From Camellia lanceoleosa (lineage: Eukaryota > Streptophyta > Magnoliopsida > Ericales > Theaceae), in assembly GCA_025200525.1 (NCBI GenBank), contig CM045762.1, positions 192,918,148 through 192,982,147 on the forward strand: a DNA stretch of 64,000 bases, given 5' to 3'. Positions 23,959-35,063 of the stretch are shown piece by piece. Position 1 is the first letter of the stretch, and each line of letters begins with the position of its first letter. The notes under the pieces were generated by a model. The model did not search any database. It saw only the letters and a list, made by a program, of their open reading frames with translations, and was not told where the DNA came from. A program made the translations under genes and the position numbers.

Positions 23959-24200
23959 CAAACCTTCAATGATCGAGTTCGAAAGTATTGGGAAAAGTTA
24001 ATTGTGTTTTTAGAATATATATATATATAAGAAACAAAGAGAGCACAAGATTGAGAAGAACATCAAGGAGAGAGAAAGAGAGAGAGAGAACGAGACTGAG
24101 GGGCAGAGAGAGAGAGTGAGACCGAAAGAAGAGAGAGAGTGAGAGAACGAGATTGAGAGATTCATACCAATGTGAGACCGAGAGAGAGAGAGATAGTGAG
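23930..24200. repeat. GA-rich microsatellite tract
   Basis: Repeated GAGA runs, with GAGACCGA-type units, lie just inside the CACTA-type terminus at 24361. Long reverse-strand open frames here are Ser/Leu low-complexity artefacts. Confidence 0.85.
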
Positions 24201-24229
24201 ACCACGTATGAGAGACAATAATCAATATT

Positions 24230-24361
24230 TGTGACGGGCCAGGCAAACATAAGGAAAAGAAAAAAAAAATAAAAGAAAATAAAGGCTAAATTGATTATTT
24301 GCGACTGATAATCAGGTGGTCGCAAATTATATGGTAGCAAAAGGTGATTTTTCTAGTAGTG
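24230..24361 (+). mobile_element. Right terminus of a CACTA-type element
   Basis: The plus strand ends TTTTTCTAGTAGTG, which is CACTACTAGAAAAA on the other strand, a typical CACTA terminus. Sub-terminal sequence holds GCGAC/GTCGC-type motifs around 24300-24320. The next base belongs to the KUP coding sequence, so the element inserted in, or ends at, the KUP 3' exon. The left end was not found with certainty. The best candidate, near 16107, shares CTACTAGAAAA but not the CACTA ends. If it is right, the element spans the TPX2, SWIB and cap methyltransferase fragments. Confidence 0.65.
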
Positions 24362-25468
24362 GCCCCTGCAGTTCTTTCGGAGAAATGAATATCCAATGTC
24401 AATAACAAGCTTTTTCAAAAATGACGAATATCTCCTTGCCTTAACATAAGAATGGCCTATTATGTATGCAACCCCTGCTTCCTTTGCCTGGATCAAGTCC
24501 AAGAGCTCTTCTCTAACCAAAGGGCCCATCCCAGGGTTTGGTGGCAATTGAAACCTCACTTGGCGCCTCCTCATCTGAGGATTTTCATCATCATAAGAAG
24601 ACCGCAAACTCTGAAGGGTTAAAGACTTGCTAATTTGGATGGAGTTGAATGCACCACAATCCTCTTGCTCAGATACTATCAAGCATGAGCTTGATTGAAT
24701 AGTTCTGGTGCTTATGACAGCCATCCTCCCATCAAATGATGCACTGTCTCTGACAGAGCTTGATAATGTTGGCTCTACTGCCTCCATCTGGATGAACTCT
24801 GCTACACTTTGGATGAGCTGGTTCTCAAAGTCTCCATCATCTCGTTGAATGTCTTTATAACCATACCTCACAATGCACCGGTACATCCGGTAGGGTCTTG
24901 GGCAAATACGGCCAATGAGGCATCGTTCCTCAGGGGAGACATGGGGTACCAGAACAGATTTTACACAAACAAAAACTAACAGAGTGAAATGCTGGGAGAT
25001 TTGTCACAAAGTGAGAGAAGATTGCAGGCACTCCTGTCGCCAATTCTGAGTACACAAGTCCTATTCCTGGCACCAGGACAATACCAAGGCTGGGGCCCAG
25101 GCCAAGTAGCCAACGCAATGGAACTTTGTTGTGAAGATCAAAGTTATACTTCTTGCGAGTTCCATAGTGCCAGACATACATGATGACCATAAAGATGAAG
25201 GAGAGAACAAGAGAAACCCAGCCACCCTGAAGAACTTTCATGAGTGCAGATGACAGGTAGACACCCTCAATAAACCCAAAAAAGAGAAGAAATGCTGCGG
25301 CTAGTAGAATGCTTCTCTACCAGACGAAGACTACAACCAGTGCCATGAGACACGTTGTGATAAAAACATAACTGTCATGCAAGCGAGGTCAAGGAACCAA
25401 AAACCAGATAATAAGGATAATTCCTTCAAAACAAACATAACCACAGAAAAGTAGATACCCTCAAGAAG

Positions 25469-25471
<3 letters not shown>

Positions 25472-25502
<31 letters not shown>
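25472..25502. repeat. (GA)n microsatellite
   Basis: About fifteen GA units in KUP intron DNA. They create a Ser/Leu-rich false open frame on the minus strand. Confidence 0.9.
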
Positions 25503-25505
<3 letters not shown>

Positions 25506-25559
25506 AACAAAGCATTCCTCCTGCTTCCTGCTATTGTTTTTAAAATGGCAGATGTAAAG

Positions 25560-27065
25560 AGCTTCAAGCTCCCTCAATGGACACTCCTTATAGTAATAAC
25601 CTTATAACCAAAGTAGCACAAACATGGATACATCGACACGTCGATTTTCAAAAAAATACAAGACATGACACATACTTGGGACACCTTAAAATTTTATAAT
25701 TTTACAAATTTGTTACGTCACATATGTGAATTATTTATTCAAAGTTAATGAAAAATATGTAACATAACACTAATTCCGTTAACAAGCTATATATTTCATA
25801 ATCAAAATACCACTCCATGGGAATTACATTCTATAGCATGCAAAACAAATATAAAACTTTGTAATACAAATGATTTATTCATCTCATAAATATTTAAAAA
25901 CATATTTAGAGTGCATAAATTATATTATGAAGAATGGAAAACATTATTATTGTGAAGAGATTCATCATACAGGATGTGTTTGGAGGGTTCAAGAAGTGTT
26001 TGTAAAGTGTCCGATATTATGGATTTGATATCTTAATTGAAATGCGTTGGAGAAGTGTCGAACACGCTTTTAGGAGTGTTCGAAGAGCGTTAGTATCCGA
26101 CATAAGTCAGACATGACACCTTTCCTCCGCAGAAGTGTTTATGCATCCTAGCTAATAACTGATTGACTTACAGGCATAATCTATGCTTGTGATCTAACAA
26201 AAAGCAAAATCTAGAGTGCAACTTGTTATTATCTGCATGTACTGTGCAACCATGTGCCCGCATGTAGAAGTGTTTACAAGTGTCTCCAAATTTCTCTTTT
26301 ACTTATTATTTTTATGTTTCTTTTGTGGAAGAGCAAAATCAAAATCTAGAAATATCTGTGTTTCTATGCAACTCACAAGTTCGTTCATCTAGCTCTAGTA
26401 CTTCCTACTCTCTATTTATATATTTATTTGTTTCTTTATCTTTTTTATGGATTTTTTTTATTTGTTTGTGTTTTCCTTTGAAGTGAGGTCAATGGGCAAT
26501 CATTTAGGTCTTCATATCTAAGTGGAACTAGGATATCATTTCGGGGGTGCCAAGCAGTGTCCTTTCTCGCCTCCCTCCCTCCTTGACAGATCTAGTATGT
26601 GTATGATTTCAAATGAATTGCATCATACAATCAATTACAAAGTAATCTCATATAAATTTCACTAAACATAATTATTTCAAGTCAATTTAATTATATAATC
26701 ATTCAATTACAACTAAATTTAGACTAATATTTATCATATATATTATCATGTATGTAAAATAAAAGTGAGAAAGAAAGAAAGAAAGAAAAAGAAGCTATCC
26801 CATCGTTCCATATTAAACTGTTCAACATTAATTATAACTAGAACTAATGTTCATCATAAACACATATTGAGGTCATCTAATCAAATTAAATTACAATCAT
26901 TTCAAGTAGAATTACAAATACAAACAATTAATAAAGAATGAACCTCCCAGTTTATGAAATACTTATGATTTCACTACTATAATTACAAAATATTTCCTAC
27001 AAAACAACAATTAAAAATTAATCAAATTTTGTATTTTGGATAAATGATGGTCCCCAAATCAAACC
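25560..27065. other. KUP intron DNA, mostly unassigned repeats
   Basis: No gene seen. At 25620-26150 there is a block of recurring GTGTCCGA/GAAGTGT/GACATGACAC phrases that looks like an old repetitive element, but I could not find its ends. The rest is AT-rich with a short GAAA tract near 26770. Confidence 0.5.
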
Positions 27066-27350
27066 AACCTAAGCCTCAAGTCCCACTCAAGTGGGGTCAA
27101 CAACATGAATCACTTTTCTCCATTCTACTTTGTCAAGAATTATATACTTAGTTAAATTAAATAAATTCATTATTTTTTTACAACTACATCTCATGTAAGT
27201 CCTAACATTTCCATTTATAGTAATCATATCACTCTTTCTAACTGATGCATTTATAGGTCTTTGTTGTACATAGCCAACTTGTGAACACATTGTTTCTTAG
27301 TTGCCCATCGTTTTGTCCTGTAAAGCATTGTTCGCCTTATAGTTGTTCTA
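27066..27350 (-). mobile_element. RTE-type LINE reverse-transcriptase tail, fragment
   Basis: Minus-strand pieces read [16 protein letters not shown], then VQQRPINASVRKSDMI, then LDKVEWRKVIHVVDPT. These match in order the C-terminal tail of plant RTE-clade polyproteins (FYRTAIRPAMLYGTECW, HVQRRP, AEWRQRIHVADP). Frames shift between pieces and sequence is lost, so it is dead. Confidence 0.75.
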
Positions 27351-27392
27351 TAAAAAAATTCTTTCAATTTTGCTGGTATTGTCGATCATCAC

Positions 27393-27955
27393 AACAGCTA
27401 GGGAGATTAGAGCAGATGTGGCTCATAGAATTAAGGCGGAGTGGCTTAAGTGGAAGAGTGCATTTGGGATATTGTGCGATGAACAAGTACCCACTAGACT
27501 AAAAAAAAAAGTTCTATAGAACAACTATTAAACCAAAGATGTTGTATGGGACGGAATGTTGAACAAATAAGAAATAATATGTAGATAAAATGAGTGTTGT
27601 TGAGATGAGAATACTAAAATAGATGTGTAGCAAAACTAGAAAAAATAGAGTCAGAAATGAATCTATTCATGAATGGGTAAAAGAAGTACCGATAAAAGAT
27701 AAGCTGAGAGAGAATAGATTGAGATGGTTTGGTCATATACAACGAAGATCAGTAGAGACAGTAGTGAAGAGATGCGACACAATGACGGTAGATGAAAGTG
27801 TTAGGGGAAAAGGCAGACCTAAATTAACATGGGCTAGTGTAATAAATAAAGATACAAATCTCCTTCTTTTGACTAATCAAACCGCCTCTGATAAAGTCGA
27901 GTGGAGAAGAAGGATTAATATAGGTGACCCCATTTGATGGGACTTAAGGCTTCGT
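27393..27955 (+). mobile_element. RTE-type LINE reverse-transcriptase tail, second fragment, opposite strand
   Basis: Plus-strand order: [43 protein letters not shown], then the open frame 27623-27937 with KTRKNRVRNESI, RENRLRWFGHIQRR, GKGRPKLTWASV and DKVEWRRRINIGDP. This is the same family tail, longer and better kept, but with stops (TAG before CSKT, and others). Together with 27066-27350 it forms a head-to-head pair. Confidence 0.8.
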
Positions 27956-28220
27956 TTGGTTGGGTTTGGTTGGGTTTAACAATATCATCTGAGAACAACA
28001 TAAACCATGGGACATCATCATGAATGTGTTTAGTTAATTGACTAAAGAAAATAGGAGGTAAGGACTTCAATTAACCCTTGATGCAATCCTAGAGTAATTG
28101 GAAATTCACTAGTTTCTCTTGCAGGTGTTCTAATCGTAATCACAAGTCCATTATACATGTCTTTTATCACATCAATATACCTTTTGGTCATGCCTTTTTT
28201 CTCCAACACCTACCATATTA

Positions 28221-28580
28221 GAGCATCTCCTAGAGCCTTGCATTTTAAATCCAAATAGCAAGCCAAAACAACAAAAAAGACCTCCAACAGTCTCATCAAA
28301 TGCTCCAACAATTTGATGAAAGCTACAGTTGCTAGCTTCCTTCGGCAAGGTACTATTACGGGGCTATTCATTTTTTATTACTTTATTCCCAATGTGTCAT
28401 TGATGATCAAGCTATTTACAAATTTATCCAAAAGAGAAAGAACAAATATTTTAATGAAAGATGGTTTAAGTGGAGAGTATTGTCAGTGTGTGAATTGAAA
28501 AAGTGAATGGCTAAAATAAATAAATTTTTTAAAAAGCTAATTATGGAAAGTTTTTTTCACTATCATTGTTGGAGATGCTC
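28221..28580. mobile_element. Tourist-like MITE
   Basis: Terminal inverted repeats GAGCATCTCC and GGAGATGCTC are flanked on both sides by TTA, the 3-bp duplication of PIF/Harbinger MITEs. It is about 360 bp and non-coding. Confidence 0.75.
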
Positions 28581-30003
28581 TTATATTAAAAAAGACTAAC
28601 TTGAAAGGGATTATCAAAAAAATATTAAAAAAACTGATGGTCAACCTTTTTAATTGGTAGAATGAATAAAGGTGGTCATTTTTGGAGCGCAATGTACAAT
28701 ATGTTGGTATGTGTAGCATTTCAAATGCTATGGTAAGGCCACTATATAGCTTTATTTATTTATTTTAGATATCATATACTACATATGGGGGATATACATG
28801 GATTTCTTCCAACGTGCCCCCACGAAATAATCATAGTTCTGCCCCTATTCGTATCTGTGACACATGCTTGTGTCTATACCCATGCTTACTTCCTGTGTTT
28901 TAGGTGAGTACACAAATCTCATATGTTTAAAATAGGAGTATAAAAACAATAGTTGGTAAATAAATCACTCCTCTCCAATCCACCAAACAACACTTGGACA
29001 GCAAGTTTTAAAGTTGTAATTAAACAGTACAGGCAAACACACAAGCTCAATGCAATGCTCAAAGATTTGAGAGAACGAGATCATGTGATTCCCAAAATCA
29101 ATCAACTTACCATAAGCATTTCCAATTAAAGTTGTATCGTGAAACCCAATAGTTATATAGCAAACGTAATGATCATGAGGATCCAGTTTATTTCTGGTAT
29201 ATATACCTGCCCATGAATATGTTTTGAGGTGTGCACAACCTTTACTCATGGAAAGCACCCAAGGACATGGCATTGCTTGACAATGGAGAATGTTGCGGTG
29301 ATGATAACCTGACTTCCAACAATAGTTGCTAGAGTGGCAATAATGAAGACAGGCCAAAATACAACATCTGCAAGACAACCAACAGTTAAAAGTAGATTAA
29401 GATTAAATTTGGCTTCAAGAACAAAATGCATGAAACAATTCCAAGTCAAGTGAAAATGCAAAAACCAGGTATTGAGTCATAGAAGCTTTTAGGAATGGAT
29501 GAGATATTTCTAGATAGGAAAGCAGCCTGGCCCATGTATTGTACAACCAAACAGGGATATACAACAAATGCAAACGCGAGTTGCACAAACAAGAAGAATG
29601 TTCAAATTAACACCTGCACATAATAAATAGGGATGCACACTATGACACACAATAAATCATGTGAACCTATATTTTAAAATGTGACAATTACAACCCCTAT
29701 GGTACCAACTAAAGTGAAACCAATAATATTTGGGTAAATTACACTAACCTCCCTTGAGGATTGAAAAAATTACATTGATCCTCACAAGTTTGGCATAATT
29801 ACACTGTATTCTGCTATAGACGAGATTCTAGAATTTTTACACTTTTATTTTATTTATTTTGGTATTACCACTTTATTAATTATTATGTTTCTTAAATTGT
29901 GTATATTTAACTAGTTTCCTATTTTATTAGTTTCTTTTTTTTTTTTTTTTTTGAAGAGCAACAACAAAACTTTATTATTAAAAAATGTGAAAGTGTGAAA
30001 GAG

Positions 30004-30012
30004 GACAAGGAG
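30004..30012. repeat. MULE target-site duplication, left
   Basis: GACAAGGAG, identical to 41569-41577. Nine bases is the size typical of Mutator-like elements. Confidence 0.95.
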
Positions 30013-30440
30013 GGGCCATTTCCCTAAATAAGCCTAAACAGTAAGGAAATTCCCAAACTAAGCCTATTTTGCAAAGATTTCCCAAAATAGGCTAAATCGC
30101 GGTTCCAAATCGCGAGTTCAACACTTTCTCTCCCGGAGTTGCCAAATCTTGAACTCGCTGTTATAAAGTGCGAGTTTACTTAAGAACTCGCGGTTACAAA
30201 CCGCGAGTTTAATTAAATTTTGTTCCCCTTGATTCCAAGCACGACTTTAATTAATTCATCGCAAAAAAAATTTGTTCTGAACTCGCGTTTCAGAACCACG
30301 AGTTCAGTTTGCTTAGAACTCGCTGTTTGTAAGCACGAGTTCATCAGAAAATTTTTTGTGCTGGACTCGCATTTTGTAACCACGATTTTGGGCAACTTAA
30401 GTGAAATCGTGGTTGTGAACCACGATTTTAAAACATGTAT
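30013..30440 (+). repeat. MULE left terminal inverted repeat
   Basis: Pairs with 41140-41568. The inner part carries repeated short palindromes of the form CTCGCGGTT...AACCGCGAG at roughly 55-70-bp intervals. Confidence 0.92.
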
Positions 30441-30474
30441 ATAAACCCCAGCCCCGTGTTTTGTATTCACGATT

Positions 30475-30605
30475 GTTCTCTCTCCCTCTTACTCCTCTCT
30501 TCTCTGTCTCTCTCGCGAGCTCTCTCGTTCTCTCTCGAGCTCCCTCTCTCGAGCTCCCGCCTGTCTCTCTCGAGCTCATCGCTCTCTCGAGCTCCTCGCT
30601 CGTTG
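30475..30605. repeat. CT-rich tract with CTCGAGCTC motifs
   Basis: Five or so CTCGAGCTC palindromes lie within TCTCTC runs just inside the left TIR. Plant 5' UTRs often carry CT tracts, so this could be the old 5' leader of an element transcript; I see no start codon to support that. Confidence 0.7.
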
Positions 30606-31464
30606 GTATGCCTTCTCTCATCTTAGTGCTAATAAATTACCATTTATATTTGTGAATATATTTGTGTTTGTGAAAATGTGAATAAATTAGAGATAGGGTT
30701 CATGTATGTGGGGTTAGGGTTAGGATTTATATTTGTGAATAAATTAGGATTAGGGTTCATGAATGTGGGGTTAGGGTTAGGGTTTATGTTTGTGAAAAAA
30801 TTAGGGTTATGGTTGATTTTTGTGAAATTTTTTAAATATAGGTAATTTGTTGAATGTTGAATGTGAATGTTGAATTTTAATTATATTTGTTGAATGTGAA
30901 TGTTGAATTTTAATTATATTTGTTGAATGTTGAATTTGTGAACGAAAATATATTTTAAGTATAGGTAGTTTGTGAATGTTGAATTTGTTGAATTTGAATC
31001 AAAACATATTTGTTGAATTCATAATTTGTTGAATGTTGAATGTGTTTAATTATCTATAATAATAATAATTTTCTTGTATCAAAACAAATTTTGAATCAAA
31101 ACAAATTTAAGGAATAATCAAAACATATTTTCGTTTCTTTTGAATCAAAAGGTATTTAAGGAATAATCGTGCCATTCCCTTTTATTGTCATTCCAATAAA
31201 TTACCTTTGTCCTATGCAGCTAAATATTTACAATAATTTTAATGCTTTTAATTAATTACATAAGAAAGAGAAACGTTAATTTGGCTGTAAAAATTATTAT
31301 TAATTAGGTGATGCGGAGTAGTAATAAATTAAAATTAATAAAGTAAGCAAAATAATTTTATTCGAAATTTCAATTTGTTAAGTAAGTATAAGAAATTGAA
31401 AAGTAAGGAACAAAATTTGTGATCAGAAATTGCTATGGAAGTTTTCTCATCATTTTGGCCAGGA

Positions 31465-31563
31465 GCAAATATATATATATATATATATATATTTATTTTT
31501 TGGAGATAGGGATATGGCAAAATAGAAAAGTCAGATATTTCGTTTTCTTACTAAATTTTTTTC

Positions 31564-31601
<38 letters not shown>

Positions 31602-31740
31602 TGTTAATATTTTATATATTTATTGTTAATATTATATATATAATATTTTATATATTTATTTTTAAATATTATATATATATATTTATTGTTAATATTTATT
31701 TGAAAATATATATATATATTTATTGTTAATATTTTCTATG
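31465..31740. repeat. (AT)n microsatellites with a repeated ATTTATTGTTAATATT phrase
   Basis: Several (AT)8-14 runs are separated by copies of TTTATTGTTAATATTT. The array is non-coding and lies inside the MULE. Confidence 0.88.
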
Positions 31741-32560
31741 GGTGACCCTTTACGTAGTACACTAAAATTTTATTAACAAATTAAAAATCTAACTACTTAG
31801 AATGTTGACCCGAAAAAAAAAAAAAAAAAAAAGAATTCAAATCTAATCGGTTTGTAAAATTGATGCCACATGCCACTACGATAAGTAAAATTGGTTTGAC
31901 TAAGTAAAATTATAGTTTACTTGAATTTCATGCCCCATTTACGATTGAATTTCATTTTCGAGTTTTTCCTCCTTAAATTTCATGACATTCCCTTTTATAA
32001 ATTTGATATAAATAAATGACTTTTTAAAAGTGATTCACAAAAAAATTGATATAAACATTAGAGGGCGAATATAAACATTAGAAGTCAAAAAAGTACTTTT
32101 TACCTCTTTGCGAAAAGAGGCCTTTCAAGTCGTCATGGAAAATGCTATTATGAAAACATTTGATATAAAAAAAAACAAAAAAATTATTTAGGAATTATGT
32201 TTGAAAAAATGAGTCATTCTCGATAATTTTTGAAATTTTTTGAGTTATCCTACAGTCAAATGAAAATTTTTTATTTATAAAATGAAAAAAAAATGAAAAA
32301 GAGAAATATTGATTTAGATCATTAAGCACAATAGGTCACTACTAGGGGTGTAATCGAGCCGAGCCGAGTCGAGTTTATCAATGTTCGAGCTCGGCTCGAC
32401 TTATTTTCCAGACGTTCGAACTCGGCTCGAGCTCGAAACAAGCCCAAATATATTGGCTCGGGCTCGGCTCGCACAAAATTTTTCTAACTCGAGCTCGGCT
32501 CGTTGTGGCTCGTTAGCCAAGCCAAACTAATCAAACGCATGAAGCTTACATACACTAGAC

Positions 32561-32611
32561 ATAAATAGAATGCTCTTACCTGAAGACCATTGTGTGCAGG
32601 CGATGTGGGAC
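32561..32611 (-). promoter_or_regulatory. snRNA-type promoter motif, minus direction
   Basis: On the minus strand GTCCCACATCG (32601-32611) is followed after 33 bp by TATTTAT (32561-32567). The plant snRNA upstream sequence element is RTCCCACATCG, and a USE-TATA spacing of about 33-34 bp marks Pol II-type snRNA genes (about 24 bp marks Pol III). Confidence 0.6.
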
Positions 32612-32658
32612 AAATTTGTTTGACATTTGATAGGCTTGTTTTGTTGTTGAGAGTGCAA

Positions 32659-32710
32659 GTCCCACATCGGTCCAAGAGAAGTGTGATCAAGGATGAGAGT
32701 GCCTATAAAA
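32659..32710 (+). promoter_or_regulatory. snRNA-type promoter motif, plus direction
   Basis: GTCCCACATCG at 32659-32669, then 34 bp, then TATAAAA at 32704-32710. The match to the USE consensus is exact and the spacing is the Pol II type. Downstream sequence does not resemble any snRNA I know. Confidence 0.62.
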
Positions 32711-33267
32711 CTACCCCCACATGGCCCAAGCATCTCCACTCAACAAAAGCAAATAATTTCCAAATACATGTATACGTACGCATGTATATTATAAATTTGT
32801 ACAGTTAAAATTTCATTAATTAAATTTATACAGATATAATAAAAAAATTAAATTTCAAAGTTTAATATAATAAAATTGGAAAGTTTAATATTTTGTTAAT
32901 TATATTTATAATATATTATATAATTATTATATATAAATAATATATAATATAATTATGTATATATATATATATTTGGGCTTGCGAGCCTATCGAGCCGAGT
33001 ATTACAAAGCTCGGGCTCGGCTCGTTTGTTAAACGAGCTTTAAATTTAAGCTCGAGCTCGTTTATTTAGTAATCGAACCAAGCTTAAACGAGCCTTAACG
33101 AGCTGAGCTCGAGCTTGTTCATGAACAGCTCGGTTCATTTGCAGTCCTAGTCACTACTGAAAGGGGAAAAAGAAAAGAAGATTGGTAGTAGTGGCATTAG
33201 AGTACAGCATAGAGTAGCTAAACCATGTTGCAATAATAAATATATAAAAATCAAAACAATTTTTTTA

Positions 33268-33480
33268 AGGGTAAATTATTATTATTATTTTTTTGTTGAA
33301 GAAAATATAATTAATCCCATACTTTTGACATAATAACAATAGATTCCCTTGAGATTTTAATTCACATAACAATTAGTTCATTTTTCATCAAAAATTCGTT
33401 ACTTATATGAATGAAAAAATAATATTACCATCTATTTTTAACTAAAATGTATATTTATATTTATTTATTTCAATATATAT
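33268..33480. mobile_element. Fragment related to the GGGTAAATTACAC MITE
   Basis: It begins GGGTAAATTATTATT and shares the phrase TTTTAATTCACA with the right half of the MITE at 46507-46772. The far end is unclear. Confidence 0.45.
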
Positions 33481-33489
33481 ATACATATA

Positions 33490-33900
33490 TATTTTATCAG
33501 CTAAGAAAAATTTCATTAACAGTATTAAATTAAAAATACAGGAAGATAACATATATCTAGAGAGATTCGAAAAATACAAATTACCTCTACCATTGTTACT
33601 CCCATCCCTATAACCAATCCCTTGACCTGACAAATTTTTTTTTTTTTTAAACAAAAATAGAAGACAAAATCAAGAAAAAAAAAAAATTTAACAACTGAAC
33701 TCAACAAATAAAATACATGAATCCCACAAATCAACCCACACAACCCACGGCAAAAGCCCCCATGCTGTACTGCACTCTTCTGTTCCACACAACCCAAAGC
33801 AAAAACATCTAAGAAAAATGCTTGGTAGCTCAAATTTGTGTGGCTCGAATGTCTCAAAACGATGTCGTTAATCATGAAAATTCAAACTACCCAAAGATTG
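33490..33900 (-). mobile_element. LINE-derived 3' fragment, same family as 56865-58305
   Basis: The plus strand reads TTTTATCAGC and AAAATTTCATT, then AATACAGGAAGAT, GAGAGATTCGAAA and ACTCCCATCC, in the same order as in 56880-57000. On the minus strand this is the 3' end of a non-autonomous LINE family. Confidence 0.65.
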
Positions 33901-35063
33901 TTGAACAAAGATGCACTCTTGATTTTTTATTCTTTCCGTAGGTTTTTCACCCATTGATCCATAGCATCGTAATACCCAAACTCAAAGCATGCACTCGGAT
34001 ATTTTGATCTTTTCCTCAGCCTTTTCATCCACTGATATGTGTTTCCCACTCTTGATATTAATTTCAGTATTTACTTGTCATTTGCATTAGTTTTACTCCC
34101 TTTAAACATATCTAAAAAGAAGTATAATTATACCAAAGATACGATGCTAATTTTTATTTTTTCTAAATCTTTTGAGTCTAATTTAACTTTATTTTTTGTT
34201 GTCAAGAGTTGTAGAAAACAAGAAACAAGACTGAAAATTCATCCGATTCTCTCTTATTATTATTTTTTTCTTCAAGAATTGAATAAAAAATGAAAAAAAG
34301 AAAATTCAAAACAGAATTTAAATAAGTTCTTTGATTTCTGTGGACTTCAGAAAAAAAAAAAAAAAAAAAAACCACAGCCATTTAAAATACATAATTCGAA
34401 ACATGCCAAAAGAGAGAGGGAAAGGTTTTTGATAGCAGTCGAAGAGAGCACAGTTTGGGCAACTATACAATAGTCCAATAAGGCATGCTTCCTAGTGTTT
34501 TTTAAGGTGAAAAAGGAATTGGGGCGACAATGACAGACTAAGCATGTTGCATTCAATTTTTCCATCTTTTTTTTCTTTTCTTTCTACAAATCTTTACACA
34601 AATTCATGATCCAAACACAACCTAAATATCCAACAAAAACATAATATAACCAACAAAATCCAACAGTCCAAATATCAATATCTAATAGAAACATAAGACA
34701 TCCAATGAACACTAACATTTTAACATTTTGAAACATAACAAGGCAAACAATTTATTATGATCTCAACAATTAAGTAATGTAAAAAGTATAACAGAAGAGT
34801 ATGATGTTAATTTTGTATGTGTTGTAAGATGTTTTTCTTAAAAGTTAAAAATCTTAAGCATTATCATTATTTTAACTCATATCTTAATTAAAAAATCAAT
34901 AATGATTGTTGGATTATAATTGATGATTACTTAAATAAAGTTTTTGCGTCACAAGTAATTGTAATTGAATGAGTAGAATTTCATATAATTATTTTACAAG
35001 TACAATGAGATATAAGTATGTTGTTGCTATTTTAATGTTTTTTGTCTTAATTGAAGCAAGTAT
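33901..35063. other. MULE interior, no gene recognised
   Basis: AT-rich DNA upstream of the transposase frame. It may hold the transposase promoter, but I see no motif I trust. A poly-A run lies at 34351-34370. Confidence 0.4.

Larger units (their letters stand above)
32343..33149. mobile_element. hAT-like non-autonomous element inside the MULE (807 bp)
   Basis: Identical 8-bp flanks GTCACTAC at 32335-32342 and 33150-33157. The ends are TAGGGGTGTAAT and, inverted, TAGGACTGCAAA. Next to both ends lie blocks of GAGCTCGGCTCG-type repeats in inverted arrangement. The centre (32560-32760) is unlike the rest and carries two divergent snRNA-type promoter motifs. No transposase frame is present. Confidence 0.85.

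Noticed and set aside
23742..24340. Several Ser/Leu-rich frames on the minus strand
   Set aside because: They read the GA-rich microsatellite tract and have no conserved protein content.
24353..24886. A 177-codon open frame that could be taken for a short KUP-type gene
   Set aside because: It is the C-terminal part of the KUP pseudogene, with no start context, cut by the CACTA terminus at one end and frameshifted from the upstream exon part near 24985.
30397..30655. Overlapping Ser/Leu- and Arg/Glu-rich frames on both strands
   Set aside because: Low-complexity readings of the CT/GA tract with CTCGAGCTC motifs.
30700..30815. TTAGGGTTAGGG motifs, possible interstitial telomere repeat
   Set aside because: Only two or three consecutive units, within a ~60-bp imperfect repeat; plant telomeres are long TTTAGGG arrays.
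32700..32810. A true U-snRNA gene downstream of the plus-strand USE/TATA pair
   Set aside because: The sequence after the expected start has no U1, U2, U4 or U5 signature and no Sm-site context that I can recognise; only the promoter motif is claimed.
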